Assembly: GCF_001544795.2 (NCBI RefSeq)
Contig: NZ_FCOI02000006.1
Location: 186,001-250,000 of the forward strand
Direction of reading: 5' to 3'
Length of the DNA: 64,000 bases
Source: Caballeronia temeraria
Lineage (GTDB): Bacteria; Pseudomonadota; Gammaproteobacteria; Burkholderiales; Burkholderiaceae
The translations under genes were made by a program, and so were the position numbers. Numbering within the stretch: position 1 is the stretch's first letter; the number at the start of each line of letters is the position of its first letter. Below, piece after piece: positions 51,675-59,787 of the stretch. The notes under the pieces were generated by a model. The model worked only from the letters and a program-made list of their open reading frames with translations. It was not told the DNA's origin and searched no databases.

Positions 51675-51721
51675 TTGTCGTCGGTCGCCTTGATCATGTT
51701 GCCGTATTGATAGGACGAGGT

Positions 51722-52192
51722 TTAGGCCAGCGATTCGGCGCTCGGGCAGAGAAGGCGGGAGATAGCCTCATCGCGGCGATAGTGCTGCTCAATCGCATCG
51801 AGGTAGCGACGAAAACAAACCGTGTCTGTGGGGCCACCTTCAACATCGCGATGTGCAAAGAGGAGATCGGTCGGCGCTGATGCATGCTGTTCGAGTGCGC
51901 GAGCAGCGGGCTGGTTCGGCAACCACCACCTGTTCCAACGAAGCGTGAATGCGAGCCAGCCGCGTGCCGATCGGTCGATTTCCGGCCACGTCGCCTCGAA
52001 GTCGAGGATGGCGCCGAGCGTGCTGAAGAAGACCATGCGCAAGTGGTAGTCGTCGGCCGCCGCGACCACGATCTGCTTGCGCCGTTCGTCGACGGGGTCG
52101 ATCGAGCTGGCCAGGGCGAGCGCCGGATAGCTCACCTGCCAATCCGCGTCACGCGCGATGGCGCGCTTCAGGAAGAAAGAGTTCGAGTCCAT
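51722..52192 (-). CDS. hypothetical plasmid protein
   Basis: A 156-residue protein, MDSNSFFLKRAIARDADWQV, then RKQIVVAAADDYHLRMVFFS, TLGAILDFEATWPEIDRSAR and TVCFRRYLDAIEQHYRRDEA. It has mixed alpha/beta composition and no membrane segment. The ATG at 52192 is preferred over the frame start at 52309 because the earlier codons look random. It belongs to the minus-strand run of accessory genes. I do not recognise it. Confidence 0.6.
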   Translation of the reverse strand: MDSNSFFLKRAIARDADWQVSYPALALASSIDPVDERRKQIVVAAADDYHLRMVFFSTLGAILDFEATWPEIDRSARGWLAFTLRWNRWWLPNQPAARALEQHASAPTDLLFAHRDVEGGPTDTVCFRRYLDAIEQHYRRDEAISRLLCPSAESLA

Positions 52193-52245
52193 GACATTGC
52201 TCGGGAGTGGGAATCGCCTTGAACATATCCCGGCGCTTTGCGCTG

Positions 52246-53473
52246 TCAAGGCGCGGCGACGGGGAGACGGATTGATTCGAGGGCAGCGGGCGGGATCCAT
52301 TCCACGCACGGCGTTGCGGCTCGGGCATAGATGGCTTGCTTCTGTGTTTTGCGTGCGAGGTATTGGGCGTTGTCCAGCATGCCGTAGACCTCGATCGCGG
52401 TAGGCGTCGAGGTGTCTGTCAACCGAGAATCGGGCAGCGTGTCATCGCCCGGCATCAGACGAAGGGGCTTCTTGAACCTGCGCCGCTCGGCGACAAGCCG
52501 GTTCGCCATCGCCACTTCGTAACTCGAATCACAGGGGATGAAGGTGCTGTTGCACAGTTGAAGCGCCACGTCGACGATCCGCAGGTTTCCCTCCTTATCT
52601 CCCTTCCCCAGCGTGCGTTCGTTGACGGCCAGCGCCACAACCCGCGCGGTCGGGGCACCGATCTGCGCCCACGCGGATCGGAAAGACTTCGACGCGGCGT
52701 CGATGATCGCCTTGGACGCGAAGAGTGTCCGGCTGGTCTGACGCAGCCTCAGGACGAATCCAAACTTCGAGTTGTCGACGCTTCGCACCTCGGTGATGAC
52801 GATACCGCGTTGGGTGGCTTCAGGCGTCGTGGTGATTCGCGCGAGGAAGCGGTCGAACTCGGCGACGATGGAGGGGCCTTCGCTCTCGTCGTACCTACGC
52901 ATGACGTGCAGGACGTCCTGCATCGGCTTGCCGTTGAGTTTCCCGTCGCCGAGCGCTGCCAGCAGTTGTGCATTGCATTGGCCCCAGCTGCGTGCCGGCG
53001 CGCCCGTCCAGACGTTCAAGCCTGCTTCGAGCCACACGCGCTGCAGAAAGCCGAGAAAGGGCGCACAGCGGCGGGTTGGTCCGGCGCCTGAAAGATTGCT
53101 TGCTGATCGGGGAACGGGTTCGACAGTTCGAACGGCCAGCGAGGCGTCGAGCTTTACGTTTAGGCCAGCGGGAGTTTGCCGGATCGCGTCAAGCGAATCA
53201 GGATTCGCGCTATCCGCGGACGGCCCTGCTGCGTAAAAGGAGCATGACTGGGCGTCGTGTCGCGGACCTTCATCAGGCCAACGCGCGAGATGGAAGAGCG
53301 CGCCGTAACGCCTCACGACAAGCCGTAGTGGGTCACCGCCCGCGCCAGTCGTGCAGCGACATACGGCATATCCCGAGGAAACCTTGGCGCGCTCGAGTTG
53401 CCGCGCGTACCTCGCTGGATTGTCCTGGACCTCTTCGAGGGCGACGGTTATGCCGTCAAAAAACTTGCGACAT
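52246..53473 (-). CDS. DUF1173 family protein, with an apparent frameshift at its start
   Basis: About 409 residues matching the DUF1173 plan. A Cys pair CRCTTGAG, then LRLVVRRYGALFHLARWPDE and GPRHDAQSCSFYAAGP (Cys/His, perhaps a zinc site) form the N-terminal part. Helical and beta segments follow (PMQDVLHVMRRYDESEGPSI, FRSAWAQIGAPTARVVALAV). The frame that encodes this has no normal start near its N-terminus. An ATG at 53473 with GGGAGG upstream reads MSQVF and then stops. Removing one T from the T6 run (53458-53463) would give MSQVFDGITVALEEVQ and join it to the long frame. DUF1173 proteins are plasmid and integrative-element proteins of unknown function. Confidence 0.75.
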
Positions 53474-53783
53474 GTCTCGCGGCCTCCCGGAGGGTTCGCT
53501 GCGCGTCGTTCGCCGGAACTTTGTGGATGTGAGCCCGGGTGCCGAGGAGGTTGGCCACCTCGCGCACGCTCAGGCAGAACTGTTCCGCGTGGTCGCAACT
53601 TGGAAACTGAAGTCCGACCGTCGACACGGTATCGGGTGCGGCGTAGTCTCGGGAAAAAACCGAACCGGTTCCAATCAACGCGTCGATCCAGCTGTCAGGA
53701 ATGCCGCGCGCAGGGGTCGACGCTGCGCGTGCGCCAGCAGGATCTATCGTGCAATCTTCGAAGCTAACAACGATCAGATTCAT
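53448..53783 (-). CDS. hypothetical 111-residue protein
   Basis: A small soluble protein: MNLIVVSFEDCTIDPAGARA, STPARGIPDSWIDALIGTGS, then HAEQFCLSVREVANLLGTRA and REAARHVASFLTA. Its stop lies 26 bases inside the DUF1173 start region, so the two are coupled. In frame upstream, the reading frame continues open through a predicted membrane helix into the heptanucleotide repeat at 53917-53944, so this gene could be made as part of a larger product (see findings). The ATG at 53783 has no strong ribosome site. Confidence 0.5.
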   Translation of the reverse strand: MNLIVVSFEDCTIDPAGARAASTPARGIPDSWIDALIGTGSVFSRDYAAPDTVSTVGLQFPSCDHAEQFCLSVREVANLLGTRAHIHKVPANDAQRTLREAARHVASFLTA

Positions 53784-53893
53784 GGTTCGGGTGCAGTTAC
53801 GCTGCAGTGGGGCGGGTGATGCTCTCACGGGAGCGGGGCGATCCGAGGCGCGCCGACGTTGGCTGGCCGCGAGCTCGTATAGCGCGAGCGCAC

Positions 53894-54280
53894 TCATGAT
53901 CGTGACGATCGCGTTGAAGCCGCAAGCCGCAAGCCGCAAGCCGCGAGCAACACCGCCAATCGCTTGTCGTTGGTCGCCAGTTCCTCGGCGCGCGCGTTCT
54001 GCGACGTTTCAAGCTCGCGACGCTTTGCCATGAGTGCGGCCTCGAGATCCTTGTCGCCAGTAAAACCGTATCCCACGACAGCCGCGTGCCGCTCGCCATC
54101 GGGAATATGGGCGAGCGCGTCGCTCATTCCTTGCATGCGCTCCACGACCACCGTGTTCGCCACGACTCGAACAGCGGAGCGCTGAAGAGTGAACTGCGGG
54201 GCGACGAAACCAATCGATCCAATCGAGCCGATGGTCGATACGGTAAGAAGAACGACGGTGGCGAGGTGACTAACTTTCAT
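53894..54280 (-). CDS. small membrane protein ending in a 7-bp tandem repeat
   Basis: A 128-residue protein. An N-terminal membrane helix (HLATVVLLTVSTIGSIGSIG) leads to a helical periplasmic or cytoplasmic region (VVVERMQGMSDALAHIPDGE, EAALMAKRRELETSQNARAE). Near the C-terminus (LAVLLAACGLRLAAS) the frame crosses four copies of GCGGCTT on the minus strand and stops soon after. If one repeat were gained or lost, the frame could switch into one encoding another membrane helix (FNAIVTIMSALALYELAAS) and then the 111-residue gene. The family is unknown. Confidence 0.55.
   Translation of the reverse strand: MKVSHLATVVLLTVSTIGSIGSIGFVAPQFTLQRSAVRVVANTVVVERMQGMSDALAHIPDGERHAAVVGYGFTGDKDLEAALMAKRRELETSQNARAEELATNDKRLAVLLAACGLRLAASTRSSRS
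53917..53944. repeat. heptanucleotide tandem repeat, four copies
   Basis: AAGCCGC is repeated four times without mismatch on the plus strand (GCGGCTT in the coding sense). A 7-base unit changes the reading frame when copies are gained or lost, which is the hallmark of a slippage-prone contingency locus. It lies near the end of the gene at 53894-54280. Confidence 0.75.
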
Positions 54281-54331
54281 TGAGTGGAAGGAGGCGTGTC
54301 CCTCGGTTGTCTGAGGTGGAGATCGTCGTTG

Positions 54332-54970
54332 TCAGGAGCGAATCACGCGTAAGCGGTATTCGTGGCCCATAGGTCCGGATGCGATAACCGTCGGCCTGCC
54401 CAGCTTCACGGTCGTATCGACCTGCTGACGTTGGCCGCTCGCGTCGAGGAATTCCAGAGAAATACGTGCGGTGTCGTCCGGATTGATCGCCACGACCTTG
54501 CTGAGCAGCATGAAGGTGGTTCTTTCGTCACTGGATTGCAAGACGCTTTGCACGCCAAGGGGCCGCGCCTGGTCGATCTGCCTGATCATTTTGCCGGCGC
54601 TCATGTCGAACTCCTCGAACCGTATGCGTGTCATCGGTAGTGACGCGGCATCGTGCCGTTTCCCGTTCGAACAGATCACCAGCTGATGATCAACGGTTTC
54701 GGCAAATAAGCCGTTGTGTTCGACAGGGCACGCGGTATCGCCGCTCTGCACGAAGGCCGCTGCGCGCGGCACCGTGGACGCTGCGACATGTGCAATGTTT
54801 ACTTCACCCACCGTGTTTGTCACGACGATGCTTTGACCATCTGGCGCTGTGATTCTGTGCGCCTGAGCCGTGACGGTCGTGTTTTGAAGTTCCAGTGACT
54901 GCCCGGGCACCTCCGCATGAGAAGCGAAAGCAGCACACGCGGACAATGCGACGAATAGGTTCTTTTTCAC
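54332..54970 (-). CDS. exported hypothetical protein
   Basis: A 212-residue protein with a clear signal peptide (KNLFVALSACAAFASHAEVP). The mature part is beta-rich: LELQNTTVTAQAHRITAPDG, QSIVVTNTVGEVNIAHVAAS, FVQSGDTACPVEHNGLFAET and VDHQLVICSNGKRHD, then RISLEFLDASGQRQQVDTTV. Two cysteines (TACPV and LVICS) probably form a disulphide. It is the first gene of the minus-strand run. It could be a periplasmic or surface protein tied to transfer. I see no family match. Confidence 0.65.
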   Translation of the reverse strand: MKKNLFVALSACAAFASHAEVPGQSLELQNTTVTAQAHRITAPDGQSIVVTNTVGEVNIAHVAASTVPRAAAFVQSGDTACPVEHNGLFAETVDHQLVICSNGKRHDAASLPMTRIRFEEFDMSAGKMIRQIDQARPLGVQSVLQSSDERTTFMLLSKVVAINPDDTARISLEFLDASGQRQQVDTTVKLGRPTVIASGPMGHEYRLRVIRS

Positions 54971-55146
54971 TTTCTACCCAATGGTTGGTCGTGGTGTGGG
55001 AGCGCGGCATTGACGCGCGGCACGGATTTATTCTCACCGACGTCGAAGTCGCTGCGTGCCCGAAAGACGGGTAGATTTGGACGACTTTCGCGGGCAGCGC
55101 AGCAGGCGGATTGTGCTCATATCGAAAGCAGCTCGTAAGCGATCGA

Positions 55147-55205
55147 CTGAAAAGCTCGCTAAAAACTGCGTCTTTGTCCCGTGAGAGAGCTACCCAGGTA
55201 GCTCC
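55147..55205 (+). repeat. dispersed palindrome with conserved upstream arm, copy D
   Basis: GAGCTACCCAGGTAGCTC (55187-55204) follows AAAAGCTCGCTAAAAACTGC and the further bases GTCTTTGT and GAGA. Apart from a few changes and a one-base offset this is the same 60-base block as copy B before virB8. Both are on the plus strand ahead of plus-strand operons. Confidence 0.8.
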
Positions 55206-55259
55206 TCTCCGCTTTTTTGCCCTTCAACGACCTCCTATCGCGGTACGACCCGGGTTGGG

Positions 55260-55294
55260 TTATCCACAAGGTTATGCCCAGAAACTGGGGATAA
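55260..55294. promoter_or_regulatory. two inverted DnaA-box-like sites
   Basis: TTATCCACA (55260-55268) is the consensus DnaA box. The reverse of TGGGGATAA (55286-55294) gives TTATCCCCA, a close variant, in opposite orientation 17 bases away. The pair also forms inverted arms GTTATCC/GGATAAC. It could mark an origin element or a DnaA-regulated promoter. Confidence 0.5.
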
Positions 55295-55455
55295 CGATGT
55301 GCGGCGCGCGGCGAGAGACGCTATCAAATCCTCCGCTTTTGCGTGAGCGTGGCGCGCGTCGGACAGGTATCGTTTCCGAATTACCCGCGCTTCTCGCGCA
55401 TCGACCTACGGCACGCCGTTTTCGGCAAGCCGCATTTCCAAGTTCCTTTCCCAAA

Positions 55456-55486
55456 CCCGCAGGGGCACGTCCCCCTCGCGGGCGTG
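55456..55486 (+). promoter_or_regulatory. structured leader, copy 3
   Basis: CCCGC (55456-55460) pairs with GCGGG (55478-55482), and GGGG (55462-55465) with CCCC. The loop CACG (55466-55469) can pair with CGTG at 55483-55486. CATTCCTATGGAG follows and leads to the ATG at 55515. It follows the plan of copies 1, 2 and 4. Confidence 0.6.
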
Positions 55487-55514
55487 CGCCTGCCCATTCC
55501 TATGGAGCATCCGC

Positions 55515-56309
55515 ATGTACACCCAGTTGATCGAGCAATTCAAGAATGCTCAAACGGCAGCCGCATCGGCCTACAGCGTTGTCGTTCAAGCCGAACGAGA
55601 TGCCTTCGGCGATGGCAAGTCCGACTATTCGGCGATGGAAACACGCAGCGAATACAAGGCCGAGTGCGAACTCGAAAAGTTCTGCGCTCGTCTCGTTTCG
55701 CGTCTGGTGATGGAGGCCAGTCGCAAGTTCGCGCCGGCGGGCGGCAGAATCGAAATCGATTCGGACCGCGAGGCGGAGCGGTTTGGCCTCGACGTTGGGG
55801 AGGCCCTGCGCAAAGGGCATCTGCCTAACCTGGACGGCTTCTGGCAGCACCTCGAACGCACGTTCGGGGGTGATGCTGGCGAGCGGATTGCCTTCGAGCA
55901 GGCGGCCAAAGCGATCATCAGCGGCTTCTGGCTCAAGCCCGACACCGAGATCAAACGCACCAGCAGTGCGGTGATCTTGGAAAAGCGTGTTTCGTCCGAA
56001 GCATCGTTTCGCTCGAAAGGCGAGCGCGAGGTCAATTACCACTCGCAGTCGTCTGTCGCATCAACACTTGGTGGGCTGGCGACCTTCGCGGACAAGCATC
56101 GCTTCGGTGCGCTTGCGAATCAACTGCGCAATTTCAGCGTGCATCGTCTGACCTTCTCGACTCGTGAAAAGCTAACTTTCACCGGACTTGAGGTTGTGAT
56201 GTTCAACGACAAATGGCAGTTCAAGTTCGCGCACGACGTCGGCGACGCACTGTCGATCTTCGTTAGCGAGTTCGGTGCCGAGTATCTCGCCTCGCGCGAT
56301 CGGTACTGA
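55515..56309 (+). CDS. DUF4942-like plasmid protein
   Basis: A 264-residue protein. The N-terminus is helical (QFKNAQTAAASAYSVVVQAE). The middle reads LRKGHLPNLDGFWQHLERTF, FEQAAKAIISGFWLKPDTEI and the C-terminus FTGLEVVMFNDKWQFKFAHD followed by VSEFGAEYLASRD. The middle and C-terminal patterns (W...L, then wFkn.k...F, then fGa) resemble DUF4942, a family of plasmid and integrative-element proteins without assigned function. It stands alone between its structured leader and a terminator, right before the methyltransferase-helicase, and may act with it. The identification is moderate. Confidence 0.62.
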   Translation: MYTQLIEQFKNAQTAAASAYSVVVQAERDAFGDGKSDYSAMETRSEYKAECELEKFCARLVSRLVMEASRKFAPAGGRIEIDSDREAERFGLDVGEALRKGHLPNLDGFWQHLERTFGGDAGERIAFEQAAKAIISGFWLKPDTEIKRTSSAVILEKRVSSEASFRSKGEREVNYHSQSSVASTLGGLATFADKHRFGALANQLRNFSVHRLTFSTREKLTFTGLEVVMFNDKWQFKFAHDVGDALSIFVSEFGAEYLASRDRY

Positions 56310-56331
56310 TCTTCCCAACCTTCATCTTTTC

Positions 56332-56356
56332 GACCCGCTTCGGCGGGTCTTTTTAT
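56332..56356 (+). terminator. intrinsic terminator before the methyltransferase-helicase gene
   Basis: GACCCGC (56332-56338) and GCGGGTC (56343-56349) pair around TTCG, followed by TTTTTATTT. It ends the DUF4942-like transcript only 17 bases before the next start codon. The following gene therefore either depends on read-through or on a promoter inside the upstream gene. Confidence 0.85.
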
Positions 56357-56372
56357 TTCTAGAGGCTTTTCC

Positions 56373-59300
56373 ATGCAGAGAGATCTTTTTTCCTTCGCGC
56401 CGGACTGGTACGGGCCGTTGCGTGCGATCAGAAGTCTGGGTTCGCAGGCACCGTCGGTCGCGCATCAAGGTGAGCTGGCCGCGGCTCGACGCCAGCACCT
56501 TGGCCAGTTCTTCACGCCGGACGCGATCGCCGCGTTCATGTGGAGTTTCGTGAGCGCTTGGCATATCGACCGCCGCATTCGTCTCTTCGACAACTCGGTG
56601 GGATCGGGGCGGCTGCTGCAGTACGCGGATCCGGAACGTCACGCCGTGTACGGCATCGACGTCCATGCCGATGTGATCCAGAAGTGTCAATCGGTGTTCG
56701 AGGAGGCTGGGTTCGAATGCGAGTTCAGGCAAGCCGGCATGGAAGACATTCGTCCGACGCGCTTCGATATTGCGCTCATCAACCCGCCGTTTTCGATTCA
56801 CCTCGAGTCGCCGCACCTGCAGCCGCTCGAATGCACGACCTGGGGCAGATACGGTGCCAATACTAGTGCGTTGAGCCATGACTACAGCGTGCATCAGGCG
56901 CTGGAGGCGGCAAACATCGTCGTGGCCTTGCTTCCGATCACCACGGCCGAGGCCATGGTCTCGGGTGAGCAGGGCGACACGCTCAAGCGCCGTGCGGCCG
57001 GCCTATTCGAGCTGCCGCCTGACGCGTTCAAGCTCGAGGGTGCAAACGTGCGCACGGCGGTGGTCGTCTTCGATCGCTATCGCATGCGCCCGTCAGACTT
57101 CGTTCGCGTCCTCGTTGACGATCTCTCGAAGCCGGGCCCGGATCTCGGGCTTCATTTCGAGGATCGCTCGTTCGGGGAGCCACGCCTGCGGCTGCAGAAG
57201 CTGGATGACAGCAAGCCCGTCATCACGCGCGCGGTCACCGGCGACAAGTCGGTGATGATCTCTCACGACGGTAGACGCATTCGCCTCGGCTTCGCCTGTG
57301 GTTTCAACGAAGCGATGGTGCTGAATGCTGTTTTCGTGAAGCGGATCTATTCTCGGGACGGTCGTCGACTGCCGCGCGGCTTTCGCTGCTCGGGACAGGG
57401 CTTGCTGGATATGGAAACGTATCTGATACAGGACGATCCGGTTGCCGCGTTCGATCAACTGCTCACACGGTTTCGCAGTGTCGGGGGCGAGCCGCAACTG
57501 GCGCCGGGCTTCATGGAGCACTTCCGCAGACGCATGCGGCGCAGCGTGCGGCAGGCAATACCGCTGCGGCATGTTGCATGGACCACCGGAGCAGGGTCGC
57601 GGGACGTGGTGAGCGGCACGGCGAAGGAGACCCACAAGGTCGATGCGACGCGATGGGCAAGTCCGCTCATCAAGGCGGGCGATGCTGTCCAGTTTGAACG
57701 GGTTGACAACAGACGATATCGGTACGCGCTGCATGGCGTGCCGTACCACCTGTCGGTCGACGAGCTCAACGCGCGGTTCGCGGTGGAGAACGTGAGCGAA
57801 GGGTGGGAAGTGGTGCACGAAGGATTGTGCGCGCGCTTTCCCGACCAAGCGGCTGCATTGCGCTCGCGCGTGAAGTCGCTTGGCGTCGATCGATGGCTCG
57901 ACTGGGAGTTTCAGGTCGACGATCTGGTCGAGACGTTGCTGAAGCCCACTGGTTGCGTGGTCGCCTGGGAGCAAGGTTGCGGCAAGTCGCGGCTCGCACT
58001 GGCGTTGATCCTCGTGTCGGGCGTCAAGCACGGTCTCATCGTTGTCGAGTCCCGCCTGATTGCCGAGATGCTCAACGAGATCGCGCAGTTGCCTATCGCA
58101 GCGGAACAGGTGAAGGTGATCGAGTCCGCGGCGGATCTGAGCGATTTGCGGCAGTTCAATCTGATTTCGTACGAGCGGCTGCGGATGCCTGTCGACAAGT
58201 CGGTTTCAGCACGCGTGACCTATGCGCACCGGCTTCGTCGTCGGATCGGCCTGCTGGTGGCCGACGAGGGCGAACGTCTTGCCAATCCAACGAGCGATCA
58301 GAGCCGCGCGCTCTGCGAACTCTCGGCGCGGCGGCGCTTCGTTTTGACGGGCTCGCCGATCCCGAATTACCCCAGGGACGCATTCGGTTTGATTGCGTTC
58401 TCGGGGGGTGACGGAACGGCGGCACAACCCTATGGCTACCGCGTCGGCTATCTTGAGCAGAACTGGATCAACTCGGTGGAGTACGCGATGCGCGGCGTCG
58501 ATCGATTCAGGGATGACTTCGTGGTGCTGGAGTGGGTGACGTGGCAGTTTGCGGAGAGCCTGCAGGATGGGGCGAAGCGCGAAGTGCCGAAGATCGGCAA
58601 CCTGCATCGGTACCGGGCGATGTTGGCCCCGCACATCAAGCGCAGGCTTGTCGCTGAGCCGGAGGTGTCGCGCTACATCCAGATCGAACCACCTGAATTC
58701 GAGGTGGAAACGGTCGAATGGGATCGCGGCCATCTGGCCGCGTATCTGCGTGCTGCTGACGAGTTCGCCGACTGGTACCGCGATTCGCGCGATGACAAAA
58801 AGGCGTGCAACCTCGTGACGATCCTGGCGCGCATTCGTGCCGTGCATTTCGCTGCCAACTTTCCGCAGTTCGGCATGGAGGGCGTCGAGCACGTGGGCGG
58901 CCTGACGAGCAAGCAACGCGCGGTGGTCGAGCGCATGCGGGCGATCGCGGCGGAGGGTAAGCAAGCCATTGTGTTTGCCGAGAATCCGGGCGTACTCGAT
59001 CTGCTTGCGCGCGAGCTCGATTCGCACGGCGTTCAGACGGTGCCGTTTCATGGCGAGATCCCGATCAAGCGTCGCGTGGCCGATAAGGACAAGCGCTTCT
59101 TGACGGGGTTAGCGACCGGGCTGATGGCGACAAAAGCATCCGGGAGGGCGGGCTACAACCTGCCCAACGCCGACTACATCCTCTTCTACGACCGGTCGTG
59201 GACGTGGCGCATCGAGTATCAGGCGATGCGGCGCGCGCTGCGCTGGAACCGGAAGGGGGTGCTGAAGGTGCTGTATTTCCACTTGCCCGGCAGCATCGAC

Positions 59301-59492
59301 GAGTATCAGGACCAGATGGTCGCGCACAAACGTGATGCGACGCAGGCAGGACTGGACTGGGCGACGCCGGAACTCGACGACGCTACGTTCCTGCACATGG
59401 ACTCGTTGCTGGATCGCTTTGTCGATGATCTCGCATTGCTCGCCGATAGCACGGCGGGCGACATGCGCAAACAATTGAAGGAGGCTGCGTGA
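56373..59492 (+). CDS. N6-adenine DNA methyltransferase fused to an SF2-type helicase
   Basis: A 1039-residue fusion. The N-terminal third is a gamma-type N6-adenine methyltransferase: the SAM-binding motif I is LFDNSVGSGRLLQYADPE, motif IV is IALINPPFSIHLES. A spacer leads to an SF2/SNF2-like motor (about 520-1000): motif I VAWEQGCGKSRLALALILVS, motif II LLVADEGERLANPT, motif III VLTGSPIPNYPRD, and a C-terminal half with QAIVFAENPGVLDLLAREL, GLATGLMATKASGRAGYNLP and EYQAMRRALRWNRKG. Motif I (EQGCGKS) and motif II (DEGE) differ from the classical forms. No nuclease domain is seen. Phage DarB has the same pairing and protects incoming DNA from restriction. A role in transfer or defence is inferred. 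Confidence 0.88.
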   Translation: MQRDLFSFAPDWYGPLRAIRSLGSQAPSVAHQGELAAARRQHLGQFFTPDAIAAFMWSFVSAWHIDRRIRLFDNSVGSGRLLQYADPERHAVYGIDVHADVIQKCQSVFEEAGFECEFRQAGMEDIRPTRFDIALINPPFSIHLESPHLQPLECTTWGRYGANTSALSHDYSVHQALEAANIVVALLPITTAEAMVSGEQGDTLKRRAAGLFELPPDAFKLEGANVRTAVVVFDRYRMRPSDFVRVLVDDLSKPGPDLGLHFEDRSFGEPRLRLQKLDDSKPVITRAVTGDKSVMISHDGRRIRLGFACGFNEAMVLNAVFVKRIYSRDGRRLPRGFRCSGQGLLDMETYLIQDDPVAAFDQLLTRFRSVGGEPQLAPGFMEHFRRRMRRSVRQAIPLRHVAWTTGAGSRDVVSGTAKETHKVDATRWASPLIKAGDAVQFERVDNRRYRYALHGVPYHLSVDELNARFAVENVSEGWEVVHEGLCARFPDQAAALRSRVKSLGVDRWLDWEFQVDDLVETLLKPTGCVVAWEQGCGKSRLALALILVSGVKHGLIVVESRLIAEMLNEIAQLPIAAEQVKVIESAADLSDLRQFNLISYERLRMPVDKSVSARVTYAHRLRRRIGLLVADEGERLANPTSDQSRALCELSARRRFVLTGSPIPNYPRDAFGLIAFSGGDGTAAQPYGYRVGYLEQNWINSVEYAMRGVDRFRDDFVVLEWVTWQFAESLQDGAKREVPKIGNLHRYRAMLAPHIKRRLVAEPEVSRYIQIEPPEFEVETVEWDRGHLAAYLRAADEFADWYRDSRDDKKACNLVTILARIRAVHFAANFPQFGMEGVEHVGGLTSKQRAVVERMRAIAAEGKQAIVFAENPGVLDLLARELDSHGVQTVPFHGEIPIKRRVADKDKRFLTGLATGLMATKASGRAGYNLPNADYILFYDRSWTWRIEYQAMRRALRWNRKGVLKVLYFHLPGSIDEYQDQMVAHKRDATQAGLDWATPELDDATFLHMDSLLDRFVDDLALLADSTAGDMRKQLKEAA

Positions 59493-59734
59493 AAGACGCG
59501 AAGGTATCTGTATTGGTCGGCGAGGACGTCGTGACGGTCAAGCGCGAAGGCTCGAACCGCGCTGTGATGGCGAAGATTCTCGGAAAGGTGTCGGTCGAAG
59601 GCGTCGAAGTACTGTGCCTGGATCGCCTCGTGCACGAGAGCCATGAACAGCAGTTCGGCGATTGGACGCTCGCGGGTGCAGTCACGACGCTCCTGTCGCG
59701 TCCTCTCCTGGGCGCTGGCGCAGCGACTGCGTGA
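59489..59734 (+). CDS. small protein coupled to the methyltransferase-helicase
   Basis: An 81-residue protein with a GTG start whose first bases overlap the stop of the large gene (GTGA). It reads MKDAKVSVLVGEDVVTVKRE, GSNRAVMAKILGKVSVEGVE, then LCLDRLVHESHEQQFGDWTL. It looks like a small beta/alpha domain. The tight coupling suggests a subunit or regulator of the fusion enzyme. A strong terminator follows, into which the group II intron has inserted. The family is unknown. Confidence 0.7.
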   Translation: MKDAKVSVLVGEDVVTVKREGSNRAVMAKILGKVSVEGVEVLCLDRLVHESHEQQFGDWTLAGAVTTLLSRPLLGAGAATA

Positions 59735-59761
59735 CACCAACTCGTCTGTCATCTGAACCCA

Positions 59762-59786
59762 AACCCGGCTTTGCCGGGTTTTTTTT
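59762..59786 (+). terminator. intrinsic terminator, target of the group II intron
   Basis: AACCCGGC (59762-59769) and GCCGGGTT (59773-59780) pair around TTT and run into eight T. The intron begins two bases after the T run (59788). Confidence 0.9.
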
Positions 59787-59787
59787 G

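Larger units (their letters stand above)
54971..55514. other. divergent control region between the minus run and the methyltransferase module
   Basis: No gene. The region holds palindrome copy D with its conserved arm (55147-55205), two inverted DnaA-box-like 9-mers (55260-55294) and a structured leader (55456-55486). Frames here are Arg-rich shadow. It is the control hub between the minus-strand accessory genes and the plus-strand DUF4942-like gene. Confidence 0.5.
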
